Source: Sciscionella sediminilitoris
Lineage (GTDB): Bacteria; Actinomycetota; Actinomycetes; Mycobacteriales; Pseudonocardiaceae
Reading direction: 5' to 3'
Length of the DNA: 64,000 bases
Assembly (NCBI RefSeq): GCF_000737195.2
Contig: NZ_JALM01000035.1
Location: forward strand, 46,399-110,398
The notes beneath the pieces are model-generated. The model had not been told where the DNA came from, searched no databases, and saw only the letters and a program-made list of their open reading frames with translations. How positions within the stretch are numbered: position 1 is the stretch's first letter; each line of letters starts with the position of its first letter. Position numbers and translations under genes: made by a program. Positions 8,395 to 15,136 of the stretch are shown piece after piece.

Positions 8395-9678
8395 TCACCG
8401 TAGCGTCCCGCGCGCGGTCTCCGGGGCGCTGATCATCCCGAGCACGGTCAGCAGCAGACACCCGGCGAGAGTGATCGCGATCGGGGCCGGGGACCCGGTC
8501 GAGCGCAGCATCGCGGTTCCGGCCAGCGGTGCCGCGGCCCCGGCGAGCACGGTGGCCGACTGGTATCCGAGCGAGACACCCGAATACCGCACCGTCGTGG
8601 TGAACAGCTCGGCGTAGAACGCGGACTGCGCCCCGGTGAGCACTCCGTGGCAGGCGAGGCCGATGCAGACCGCGAGCACGAGCAGGCCGAAGTCCCTGGT
8701 CGCGACCAGCGGGAAGAACGCGGCCGTCCACGCGCCCGCCGCGATGGCCGCGGTGATCGCGACCGGGCGCCTGCCCAGCCGGTCCGAGGCGAGCCCGCCG
8801 AGCAGCATCGCGGCGACCTGGACGAGCGAGCCGATGGTGACCGCGGCGGTCGCGGCGGATTTCGGCAGCCCGAGCGTCCCCGCGTACACCAGCAGGAAGA
8901 TCGTGAACACGTAGAAGGCCGCGTTCTCCCCGACCCGCGCGGCGAAGATGGCGAACAGGGCGCGCGGCTGCTCCCGCAGCACCCGCAGCAGCGGTGCCCG
9001 CTCCGGGCGTGCGGTGCGCAGCGCCTCGGTGAACAACGGGGATTCGGTCACCCGCATCCGCACCCACAGCCCGATGAGCACCAGCACGATGGAGGCGAGG
9101 AACGGGATCCGCCAGCCGATCGAGGTGTAGTGCGTCCCGCTCAGTGCGGCCGCCGCGGCCAGTGCCCCGGTCGCGAGCAGATTCCCGAGCGGGCCGCCCG
9201 CCTGCGGCCACGCCGTCCAGAACCCGCGCCGCCGGGCCGGACCGTGTTCGGCGACCAGCAGCACCGCGCCGCCGAACTCCCCGCCGAGCGCGAAACCCTG
9301 CACCAGGCGCAGCACGGTGAGCAGGATCGGCGCTGCCGCCCCGATCCGTTCGTAGGCGGGGAGGACACCGATCAGTACCGAGGCCAGCCCCATCGTGAGC
9401 AGGCTGAGGAACAGCAGCCGTTTGCGCCCGATCCGGTCCCCGAAATGCCCGGCGACCAGTCCGCCGATCGGCCGGGCCGCGAACCCGACGGCGTAGGTGA
9501 CCAGCGCCTGCAGTACCCCGAGCAGCCCGTCCGAACCGGGGAAGAAGACCGGGCCGAGCACGGTGGCCGCGGCCGCTCCGTAGAGGAAGAAGTCATAGAA
9601 CTCGACCGTGGTGCCCGCGACCCCGGCCGCGATGACCGTGGCGAACCGGGAGCGGGGCGGTCGTGGCAGCTCTGACAC
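8395..9678 (-). CDS. MFS transporter of the metabolite:H+ symporter (MHS) family
   Basis: A 427-residue inner-membrane protein with twelve predicted helices. It has the MHS-type loop 2-3 motif GDRIGRKRLL and the conserved GFALGGEFGGAVLLVAEH region in helix 4-5, as in ShiA, KgtP and ProP. Such carriers take up carboxylates, shikimate or compatible solutes with protons; the substrate is not predictable. It probably starts at GTG 9678. It lies downstream of the YjbQ gene by 34 bases on the same strand and may share its transcript. Confidence 0.88.
   Translation of the reverse strand: MSELPRPPRSRFATVIAAGVAGTTVEFYDFFLYGAAAATVLGPVFFPGSDGLLGVLQALVTYAVGFAARPIGGLVAGHFGDRIGRKRLLFLSLLTMGLASVLIGVLPAYERIGAAAPILLTVLRLVQGFALGGEFGGAVLLVAEHGPARRRGFWTAWPQAGGPLGNLLATGALAAAAALSGTHYTSIGWRIPFLASIVLVLIGLWVRMRVTESPLFTEALRTARPERAPLLRVLREQPRALFAIFAARVGENAAFYVFTIFLLVYAGTLGLPKSAATAAVTIGSLVQVAAMLLGGLASDRLGRRPVAITAAIAAGAWTAAFFPLVATRDFGLLVLAVCIGLACHGVLTGAQSAFYAELFTTTVRYSGVSLGYQSATVLAGAAAPLAGTAMLRSTGSPAPIAITLAGCLLLTVLGMISAPETARGTLR
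8397..8402 (-). promoter_or_regulatory. leaderless -10 element of the HAD gene
   Basis: TACGGT on the minus strand, six bases before the ATG at 8390. It overlaps the last codons of the upstream MFS gene, so it may add an internal start to a shared transcript. Confidence 0.45.
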
Positions 9679-9712
9679 GAACCCATACGTCTACCGGGAC
9701 CGCGGCAGCGCG

Positions 9713-10123
9713 TCAACCGGCCAGAAAACTCAATCGCACACTGCGCACCGGGTTGTCGATGTTCGTGTCCACCAGGCACACCGACTGCCAGGTGCCGAGC
9801 GCGAGGACCCCGCCGAGTACCGGAACCGTGGCATACGGCGGAAGGAAAGCGGGCAGCACGTGATCGCGCCCGTGTCCCGGCGAACCGTGCCGGTGCCGCC
9901 AGCGGTCGTCGCGCGGGAGCAACTCGTCCAGCGCGGCGAGCAAGTCCTCGTCGCTTCCCGCCCCGGTCTCCAGTACCGCGAGCCCCGCGGTGGCATGCGG
10001 AACCCACACGTGCAGCAGCCCGTCCACCGCGCCCGCCTCGCGCAGCGCGCGTTCGCAGTCCCGGGTCAGGTCGCGCACCACGGCGTGATCGCCGGTGCGG
10101 ATGTCGAGCTCGGTGCTGTACAC
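9713..10123 (-). CDS. YjbQ/UPF0047 family protein (secondary thiamine-phosphate synthase type)
   Basis: A 136-residue protein of the TIGR00149 family with the conserved VWVPHATAGLAVLE segment and the GHGRDHVLPAFL and LALGTWQSVCLVD segments that carry the histidine and Trp/Gln of the pocket. Some members make thiamine phosphate weakly in vitro; the true role is unknown. I placed the start at the GTG at 10123, because TACAGT lies seven bases before it in the leaderless layout and family members begin at this YSTEL region. A longer frame starts at ATG 10159, but its start codon would overlap that of the divergent gene. Confidence 0.8.
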   Translation of the reverse strand: MYSTELDIRTGDHAVVRDLTRDCERALREAGAVDGLLHVWVPHATAGLAVLETGAGSDEDLLAALDELLPRDDRWRHRHGSPGHGRDHVLPAFLPPYATVPVLGGVLALGTWQSVCLVDTNIDNPVRSVRLSFLAG

Positions 10124-10130
10124 ATCGGCG

Positions 10131-10136
10131 ACTGTA
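10131..10136 (-). promoter_or_regulatory. leaderless -10 element of the YjbQ gene
   Basis: TACAGT on the minus strand, followed by seven bases and GTG 10123. It argues against the longer start at 10159, which would place this promoter inside the coding sequence. Confidence 0.5.
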
Positions 10137-10157
10137 CCCGTGACAGGATTTCGTGCC

Positions 10158-11192
10158 ATGCGACGCTGTTTCGGCCAGGAATTCGACGTCCCGCTCGGTT
10201 ACTGCAACACCACGAGTATCGGGATCCCGCCGCGCTCGGCCGCGGCCACCGCACACGAGGTGATCGACACCTGGGCGAGCGGGGGATTCTCGGCGCACGA
10301 TTTCGACGCCCCGGTGGCCACCGCCCGGTCCGCCTTCGCCGAACTGGCCGGAGTCCCCGCGGACAGCGTGGCGATCGGCTCGAGCGTCGCCGAACTGGTG
10401 GCCACCGTCGCGGCGAGCCTCGGCGAGGGGACCAGGGTGCTGGTGACCGAAGGGGAGTTCACCAGCACCACGTTCCCGTTCGCCGCGCAGGCCCATCGCG
10501 GGATCACGGTCACCGAAACCGCCCCGGACCGGTTACTGTCCGAAGTGGACGGTCACGATCTGGTCGCGGTGAGTCTCGTGCAGTCCGCGGACGGCCGGAT
10601 CCTGGAACTCGATTCGCTGCGCGAGGCCGTGGAACGCGCGGGGGCACGGCTGCTGCTCGATGTCACCCAGGCCGCCGGCTGGCTCCCGCTGCGCCTCGAC
10701 TGGGCCGACTACGTGGTCTGTGCCGGGTACAAATGGCTGATGTGCCCGCGCGGGGCCGCCTGGCTCGCGGTCCGCGAACCCGAACGGCTGAACCCCGTGC
10801 ACGCGAACTGGTACGCCGGGGAATCCCCCTGGGAGACCGTCTACGGCCTGCCGCTGCGCCTCGCCGGGACCGCGCGGCGCTTCGACCTGTCCCCGGTGTG
10901 GTTCTCCCAGGCCGGTGCGGCGGCGGTGCTGCCCTGGCTCTCCGGGCTCGACATGCACGCCGTCGCCGAACACAACATCGGCCTGGCCAACGCCTTGCGC
11001 GCCGGGCTCGGCATGGCACCCGGGAGCACCGCGGTGGTCTCGGCGGATCTCGGGGAACGCACCGAAGGACTGCGCGTGGCCGGGATCCGCGCGGCGATCC
11101 GCGCCGGGCGCAGCCGGTTCGCCTTCCACCTCTACAACACCGAGGAGGATGTGGCCGCGGTGCTCGAGGCCGTGACTCGCCCGATACGGTGA
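10158..11192 (+). CDS. class V aminotransferase-fold PLP enzyme (EgtE/cysteine desulfurase-like)
   Basis: A 344-residue fold-type I PLP enzyme. The cofactor lysine is in CAGYKWLMCPRG (about residue 191), preceded by the LLLDVTQAAGWLPL Asp that contacts the PLP ring. The opening YCNTTSIGIPP and the DIGS-like AIGSSVAELVA segment resemble ergothioneine C-S lyase (EgtE) and cysteine desulfurase relatives. No egtABCD genes are nearby, so ergothioneine synthesis is not supported by context. An ACAGGA sequence at 10143-10148 can serve as ribosome-binding site for ATG 10158. The gene is followed after four bases by the hypothetical membrane protein gene. Confidence 0.82.
   Translation: MRRCFGQEFDVPLGYCNTTSIGIPPRSAAATAHEVIDTWASGGFSAHDFDAPVATARSAFAELAGVPADSVAIGSSVAELVATVAASLGEGTRVLVTEGEFTSTTFPFAAQAHRGITVTETAPDRLLSEVDGHDLVAVSLVQSADGRILELDSLREAVERAGARLLLDVTQAAGWLPLRLDWADYVVCAGYKWLMCPRGAAWLAVREPERLNPVHANWYAGESPWETVYGLPLRLAGTARRFDLSPVWFSQAGAAAVLPWLSGLDMHAVAEHNIGLANALRAGLGMAPGSTAVVSADLGERTEGLRVAGIRAAIRAGRSRFAFHLYNTEEDVAAVLEAVTRPIR
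11185..11190 (+). promoter_or_regulatory. leaderless -10 element of the 11197 gene
   Basis: TACGGT six bases before GTG 11197. It overlaps the final codons of the upstream PLP enzyme gene, so it may be an internal promoter within a shared transcript. Confidence 0.45.
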
Positions 11193-11196
11193 ACGG

Positions 11197-11823
11197 GTGC
11201 AGGTATCCGAGGAGCAGACCGGTCCGATCAGGCGGGTCCAGGGCACACGCCGGTTCGGCAACGGGGCGAAGCTGGCCGCGCTCGTCGCGATCGCCGTGAT
11301 CTCCGGGGTGGTCTGGTGGCTGGCCAACCGGGACGGCTCGGGCCAGGAACCGGAGCAGGCGGCCGGCCAGTCGAACACGCCGGAAAGTTCGGCCGCGAAC
11401 AAACCGCGATTCGAACGGGTCGGCGGGCCGGTGGACGGCGACGACTGCCGTAAACGCTCCTACGGGACCGCGAAGAAGTACTTCAAGGAGCACAACTGCA
11501 CCGCGCTGCACCAGGTGCTCTACGCCAGCGAAACCGAGCACGGCAAGGTGCTCTCCTCGGTGTCCACGGTGACCATGGCCAGCCCCGGCGATGCGAACGG
11601 GCTCAAGCGGCTCACCGACTCGGACGGCACCGGCAACGTCACCGACCTGGTCACCGCGGGCGTCCGGCTGCCCGGCGGGCCGAAGACGGTCAAGGGCAGC
11701 GGTTACGCCTCGAAGGTGCGCGGTAACACGATGATCGTGGTGGAGAGCGGTTTCTTCGACAGCTCCCAGCACGGCGACGCGTTCCTGACCAAGGTCAGCA
11801 AGGCCGCGCTGGCCAAGGGCTGA
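11197..11823 (+). CDS. single-pass membrane protein, hypothetical
   Basis: A 208-residue protein beginning with GTG. A basic segment is followed by one transmembrane helix at about residues 25-42 (LAALVAIAVISGVVWWL), a Gln/Ser/Glu-rich linker and an extracytoplasmic domain of about 140 residues. Two cysteines (DDCRKRS and HNCTAL) probably form a disulfide. The domain pattern (YASETEHGKVLSSVSTVTM, then GYASKVRGNTMIVVESGFF) recurs in many actinobacterial membrane proteins without known function. No enzymatic motif is visible. Confidence 0.65.
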   Translation: MQVSEEQTGPIRRVQGTRRFGNGAKLAALVAIAVISGVVWWLANRDGSGQEPEQAAGQSNTPESSAANKPRFERVGGPVDGDDCRKRSYGTAKKYFKEHNCTALHQVLYASETEHGKVLSSVSTVTMASPGDANGLKRLTDSDGTGNVTDLVTAGVRLPGGPKTVKGSGYASKVRGNTMIVVESGFFDSSQHGDAFLTKVSKAALAKG

Positions 11824-11831
11824 GGTTTGCC

Positions 11832-11882
11832 TCCCGGGAGGCGCTGCCGCGCTGCTACGTCCCGGGAAGCGCTGCCGCGCTG
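11832..11882. repeat. 23-bp direct duplication at the 3' end of the ferritin-like gene
   Basis: Copies at 11832-11854 and 11860-11882 differ at one base (TCCCGGGRRGCGCTGCCGCG core). The second copy encodes the last residues and stop region of the minus-strand gene; the first lies just outside it. The outer copy holds a perfect 14-base palindrome at 11829-11842 (GCCTCCCGGGAGGC) between two converging genes, which may act as a weak bidirectional terminator. Confidence 0.75.
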
Positions 11883-12295
11883 GGTACCTGCCCCGTGAGC
11901 TTGCGCCACCGGGTCGCCGCGACCGCGCTGTAGGTCAGCGCGTGCAGGGCCGTCTCGCGCAGCGGCACATCCTCGGTCCGCTCCAGTACCGCGCGCCAGG
12001 TCGCGGCGCAGTCGCGCTCGGCGACCGCGAGCAGCCGCATCGCCGAGTCGGCGTCGGTGACCGGTTTCGGTGTGGCGTAGCCGGGCTGCTGGGCGACCGG
12101 TTGCCCGCCCCCGTCCCGGATGAGCCGTTCCGCGCTGTCCCGCTCGGCGCGGTGCGTCGCCGCTGCCTTGGTCACCGTCTGCTGCTCACCGGCGGCCACG
12201 AACGCGGAGGCCAGCCCGTAGCTCCACACCGCGGCGTGCTCGGCGGCGAGCGCCTGCTGCAGCGCGTCGATCTCGTCCTCGGATGGCGTACTCAT
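11855..12295 (-). CDS. ferritin-like DUF4439 protein
   Basis: A 146-residue all-helical protein with the DUF4439 pattern: an ALAAEHAAVWSYGL helix with Glu and His, a THRAERDSAERLI helix, an AERDCAATWRAVLE helix and a final AVAATRWRKL helix. The Glu/His spacing suggests a di-metal four-helix bundle, but no activity is established. In mycobacteria a homologue sits at the same place between proS and rimP. Its ATG overlaps the stop of the upstream Tat lipoprotein gene by four bases, so the pair is coupled. Confidence 0.8.
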   Translation of the reverse strand: MSTPSEDEIDALQQALAAEHAAVWSYGLASAFVAAGEQQTVTKAAATHRAERDSAERLIRDGGGQPVAQQPGYATPKPVTDADSAMRLLAVAERDCAATWRAVLERTEDVPLRETALHALTYSAVAATRWRKLTGQVPSAAALPGT

Positions 12296-12798
12296 GTGAA
12301 CAACTCCCGGAGCGCGGCGCAGCCCGCGGCCACCGAGCCCACGAGTCCGGCGCGGTAGGTCGGCACCGTGGGGACGAGCGCGCCGGCCGCGTCCTGGGCC
12401 TTGGACAGGGCCGAGGTGAGCGCGCCGACCGCGGCCGTCCGGTCCTTCGGCGCGGCGGGCCCCGGCGAGTTCGAGGCGGTGGTGCTCGTGGTGGTCCCGG
12501 CGGCGCGGCCGATCTCCTTGCGCAGTGCCGCCTCCTGCGCCCGGCGGGCCTTGCCGATCGCGCGGGCCGCGGCCAGATCGGGGTGGGCGGCGAACACGGC
12601 CTCGGCCAGTGCCGCGTCCTGATGCGCGGAATCGGCGAGCGCGATCAGCGGATCCGGTGTCGAATCACCACCCGTGCATGCCGAAAGCAGCCCGCCGGCC
12701 GCGAGCACCCCGGCACCCGCCCCCGCGAGCCGGATCGCCGTACGGCGATCCGGTCTGTTCGCCGATGTCACTGAATCATCCCATCGCGCACTCCTCAC
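12292..12798 (-). CDS. Tat-exported lipoprotein, ferritin-like neighbour, hypothetical
   Basis: A 168-residue protein with a twin-arginine signal (RRTAIRLAG at about residues 18-26) and a lipobox ending in LLSAC at about residue 40. The mature part is helical, Ala-rich and interrupted by a Thr/Ser linker (TTTSTTASNS). Segments such as ALADSAHQDAALAEAVFAAH resemble the helices of the downstream DUF4439 protein, so both may come from a ferritin-like bundle, one secreted and one cytoplasmic. The start is GTG 12798, with GTG 12771 as the alternative. Use of the Tat route suggests folding or cofactor binding before export; this is inference. Confidence 0.7.
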   Translation of the reverse strand: MRSARWDDSVTSANRPDRRTAIRLAGAGAGVLAAGGLLSACTGGDSTPDPLIALADSAHQDAALAEAVFAAHPDLAAARAIGKARRAQEAALRKEIGRAAGTTTSTTASNSPGPAAPKDRTAAVGALTSALSKAQDAAGALVPTVPTYRAGLVGSVAAGCAALRELFT

Positions 12799-12961
12799 GA
12801 GAGGTAATCCTGCCAGGTGACCGGGACAGGTGAGCGCATCCCCTTTTCCGACGAGTGCCTAACGTGGATATGCGAGGTTCGCCGGTAGGGTTCCGGTAAG
12901 TTGCCGGTGCCGCGACGGCCGGTGCAGCGTGGGACAACGCAGGAACGACGAGAGGTGACAG

Positions 12962-13516
12962 GTGTCGAGCAAGAGCGGGGCAGGGGGGCAGAAGGCAGGC
13001 GGTGGGCTTGCCGAGCTGAAGGCACGCCTCGAACCGATCGTCGAGTCGGCGGTCACCGGCATCGGTTACGAACTCGACGACCTCGAGCTCGCCCAGATGG
13101 GCCGGAAACGCCAGGTGAAGGCGATCGTGGACGCCGAGGGCGGGATCGAACTGGACGAGGTCGCCAGTATCTCCCGAGCGGTGTCCAAGGCACTCGACGA
13201 GCATGAGGACGTACTCGAGGGGTCCTATACCCTGGAAGTCACTTCACCCGGACTTGACCGGCCGCTGACCAAGCCACGGCACTGGCGCCGCGCCCGGGCC
13301 CGTCTGGTGAAGCTGACCTTCGCCGACGGCGGTTCGGCGAAGGCCCGGGTCGGCGCGGCCGACGAGCGCGAGGTCCGGTTGCTGTTCGACGCCAAGTCGG
13401 TCAGGACCGTCGGATACACCGAGATCCAGCGCGCCGTTGTCGAGGTCGAGTTCCGCAAACCGCCGACCGCCGAGCTCGAGCTGCTCGGCCTACAGGACCA
13501 GGAGGGGTCGGAATGA
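12962..13516 (+). CDS. rimP: ribosome maturation factor RimP
   Basis: Needed for maturation of the 30S subunit. The 184-residue protein has the N-terminal alpha/beta domain ([22 protein letters not shown]) and the diagnostic [14 protein letters not shown] motif at about residues 86-99, followed by an SH3-like C-terminal domain. The N-terminal Gly/Lys tail is typical of actinobacterial forms. GTG 12962 is preceded by GAGAGGTGACAG. It opens the rimP-nusA-ylxR-infB operon; its stop overlaps nusA by four bases. Confidence 0.96.
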   Translation: MSSKSGAGGQKAGGGLAELKARLEPIVESAVTGIGYELDDLELAQMGRKRQVKAIVDAEGGIELDEVASISRAVSKALDEHEDVLEGSYTLEVTSPGLDRPLTKPRHWRRARARLVKLTFADGGSAKARVGAADEREVRLLFDAKSVRTVGYTEIQRAVVEVEFRKPPTAELELLGLQDQEGSE

Positions 13517-14622
13517 ACGTGGATATCGCCGCGTTGCGGGCGATCGAGCGGGACAAGGACATCCCCTTCGACACGGTGATCGAGGCCATCGAGTCGGCGC
13601 TGCTGACCGCGTACCGGCACACCGAGGGACACCGGCAGGGGGCGCGGATCGACATCGACCGCAAGACCGGGATCGTGCGGGTGCTCGTCGAGGAACGCGA
13701 CACCGAGGGCGAACTGGTCACCGAGTACGACGACACCCCGGAAGGGTTCGGCCGGATCGCCGCGACGACCGCACGGCAGGTGATCCTGCAGCGGCTGCGC
13801 GACGCCGAGCACGAGAAGACCTACGGCGAGTTCTCCGCGAAGGAGGGCGAGATCATCGCCGGGGTCGTGCAGCGCGACGCGCGGGCGAACGCGCGCGGCA
13901 TGGTCGTGGTCGGGATCGGCGGGGAGACCGAGGGCGTGCTCCCGCCCGCCGAGCAGGTGCCCGGTGAGCGCTACACCCACGGCAGCCGGATCAAGTGCTT
14001 CGTGGTCGGTGTCTCGCGCGGGATGCGTGGCACCCAGATCACCCTGTCCCGCACTCACCCCAACCTCGTACGCAGGTTGTTCGCGCTCGAGGTTCCGGAG
14101 ATCGCGGACGGCACGGTGGCCATCTCCGCGGTCGCCCGCGAGGCCGGGCACCGCTCCAAGATCGCCGTGCACTCGACGGTGGCCGGGGTCAACGCCAAGG
14201 GCGCCTGCATCGGCCCGATGGGTGCACGGGTGCGCAACGTGATGAGCGAACTGGCCGGGGAGAAGATCGACATCATCGACTACTCCGAGGACCCGGAGGC
14301 GTTCGTCGGCAACGCGCTGTCCCCGGCGAAGGTCGTCTCGGTGCGGGTGCTGGATCCGCGCACCAAGACCGCGCGGGTGATCGTCCCGGACTTCCAGCTC
14401 TCCCTCGCGATCGGCAAGGAGGGCCAGAACGCGCGGCTCGCGGCCCGGCTGACCGGCTGGCGGATCGACATCCGCTCGGACGCCGCGGTCGAGTCCGAGC
14501 AGGACGCGGTGCTCGCGCACCCGGACGATCCGACCCCGGAAACGCTGAGCCAGCCGCCCGCTTCACCTGCCGAGAGCGCCCAGCCGTTAACCGGTTCGCC
14601 ACAGGATTCCGGCAGGGGCTAG
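13513..14622 (+). CDS. nusA: transcription termination/antitermination factor NusA
   Basis: Binds RNA polymerase and nascent RNA to control pausing, termination and rRNA antitermination. The 369-residue protein has the N-terminal polymerase-binding domain (residues 1-125), an S1 domain (about 130-200, with [21 protein letters not shown]) and two KH domains, including the [20 protein letters not shown] and [18 protein letters not shown] signatures. As in other actinobacteria it lacks the C-terminal acidic repeats of E. coli NusA. A short Pro/Ser/Glu tail ends the protein. It is translationally coupled to rimP. Confidence 0.97.
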   Translation: MNVDIAALRAIERDKDIPFDTVIEAIESALLTAYRHTEGHRQGARIDIDRKTGIVRVLVEERDTEGELVTEYDDTPEGFGRIAATTARQVILQRLRDAEHEKTYGEFSAKEGEIIAGVVQRDARANARGMVVVGIGGETEGVLPPAEQVPGERYTHGSRIKCFVVGVSRGMRGTQITLSRTHPNLVRRLFALEVPEIADGTVAISAVAREAGHRSKIAVHSTVAGVNAKGACIGPMGARVRNVMSELAGEKIDIIDYSEDPEAFVGNALSPAKVVSVRVLDPRTKTARVIVPDFQLSLAIGKEGQNARLAARLTGWRIDIRSDAAVESEQDAVLAHPDDPTPETLSQPPASPAESAQPLTGSPQDSGRG

Positions 14623-14708
14623 ACTTGGGTAGTGCTCGGCGCCGCGAGCTTGTCTCGGGCTGCCCTGGCGGTCGACTGGGTGACAATCGCACCGGCCAGG
14701 GGATGACA

Positions 14709-14972
14709 GTGCCCGAGTCGTTCGGGCCGATTCGCACCTGTATCGGGTGTCGGCAGCGTGCGGCGAGCTCGGCGCTGTTGCGTGTCGTGGCGGGAGACGA
14801 CGAATTGGTCGTCGACCTCCGGCGCAGGCTTCCAGGCCGGGGCGCGTGGTTGCACCCGGATCGGGAGTGCCTCCGCCTCGCACAGCGGCGCAACGCCTTC
14901 GAACGGGCACTGCGTGTGCGAAGGCGGTTAGCCGTGGCTCCGGTCGCGGCGTACCTCGGTACGGGTGATTGA
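14709..14972 (+). CDS. ylxR: YlxR (RnpM-like) RNA-binding protein
   Basis: An 87-residue DUF448 protein. The GPIRTCIGCRQRA segment near the N-terminus and GRGAWLHPDRECL in the middle are the family signature. YlxR binds RNA and in Bacillus modulates RNase P (RnpM); the position between nusA and infB is conserved across bacteria. I chose GTG 14709 because CCAGGGG at 14696-14702 is then at ideal ribosome-binding distance; ATG 14703 lies too close to it. Very basic, consistent with RNA binding. Confidence 0.9.
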   Translation: MPESFGPIRTCIGCRQRAASSALLRVVAGDDELVVDLRRRLPGRGAWLHPDRECLRLAQRRNAFERALRVRRRLAVAPVAAYLGTGD

Positions 14973-15000
14973 ACCCGGAGCGAGGACAGCGGTGCGGGAA

Positions 15001-15118
15001 ATGCCCGTACCCGTGCAAGGACTGAAAGTAGGTCGACCCGTCATGAGTCAGCCGTGAAGCTGAAGCCATGAACGCACGACAGTAGGACGAGGTCGAGCGG
15101 GCTCGTGCCGCCCGGCCT
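15001..15118 (+). other. infB leader with chained mini-ORFs and hairpin
   Basis: This 164-base gap before infB holds three consecutive short frames, each overlapping the next by a GTGA or ATGA. They are an 18-codon frame at 15001-15057 (ATG CCC ... TGA), a 5-codon frame at 15054-15071 starting with GTG (VKLKP), and a 5-codon frame at 15068-15085 starting with ATG (MNARQ). A GC-rich segment at 15088-15118 can fold into an imperfect hairpin just before the infB ribosome-binding site. Streptomyces infB leaders show comparable strings of short ATGA-linked frames, as I recall, so this may be a conserved translational leader. It is not proven to be translated. Confidence 0.5.
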
Positions 15119-15136
15119 CCCCAGATGAGGAGAGCA

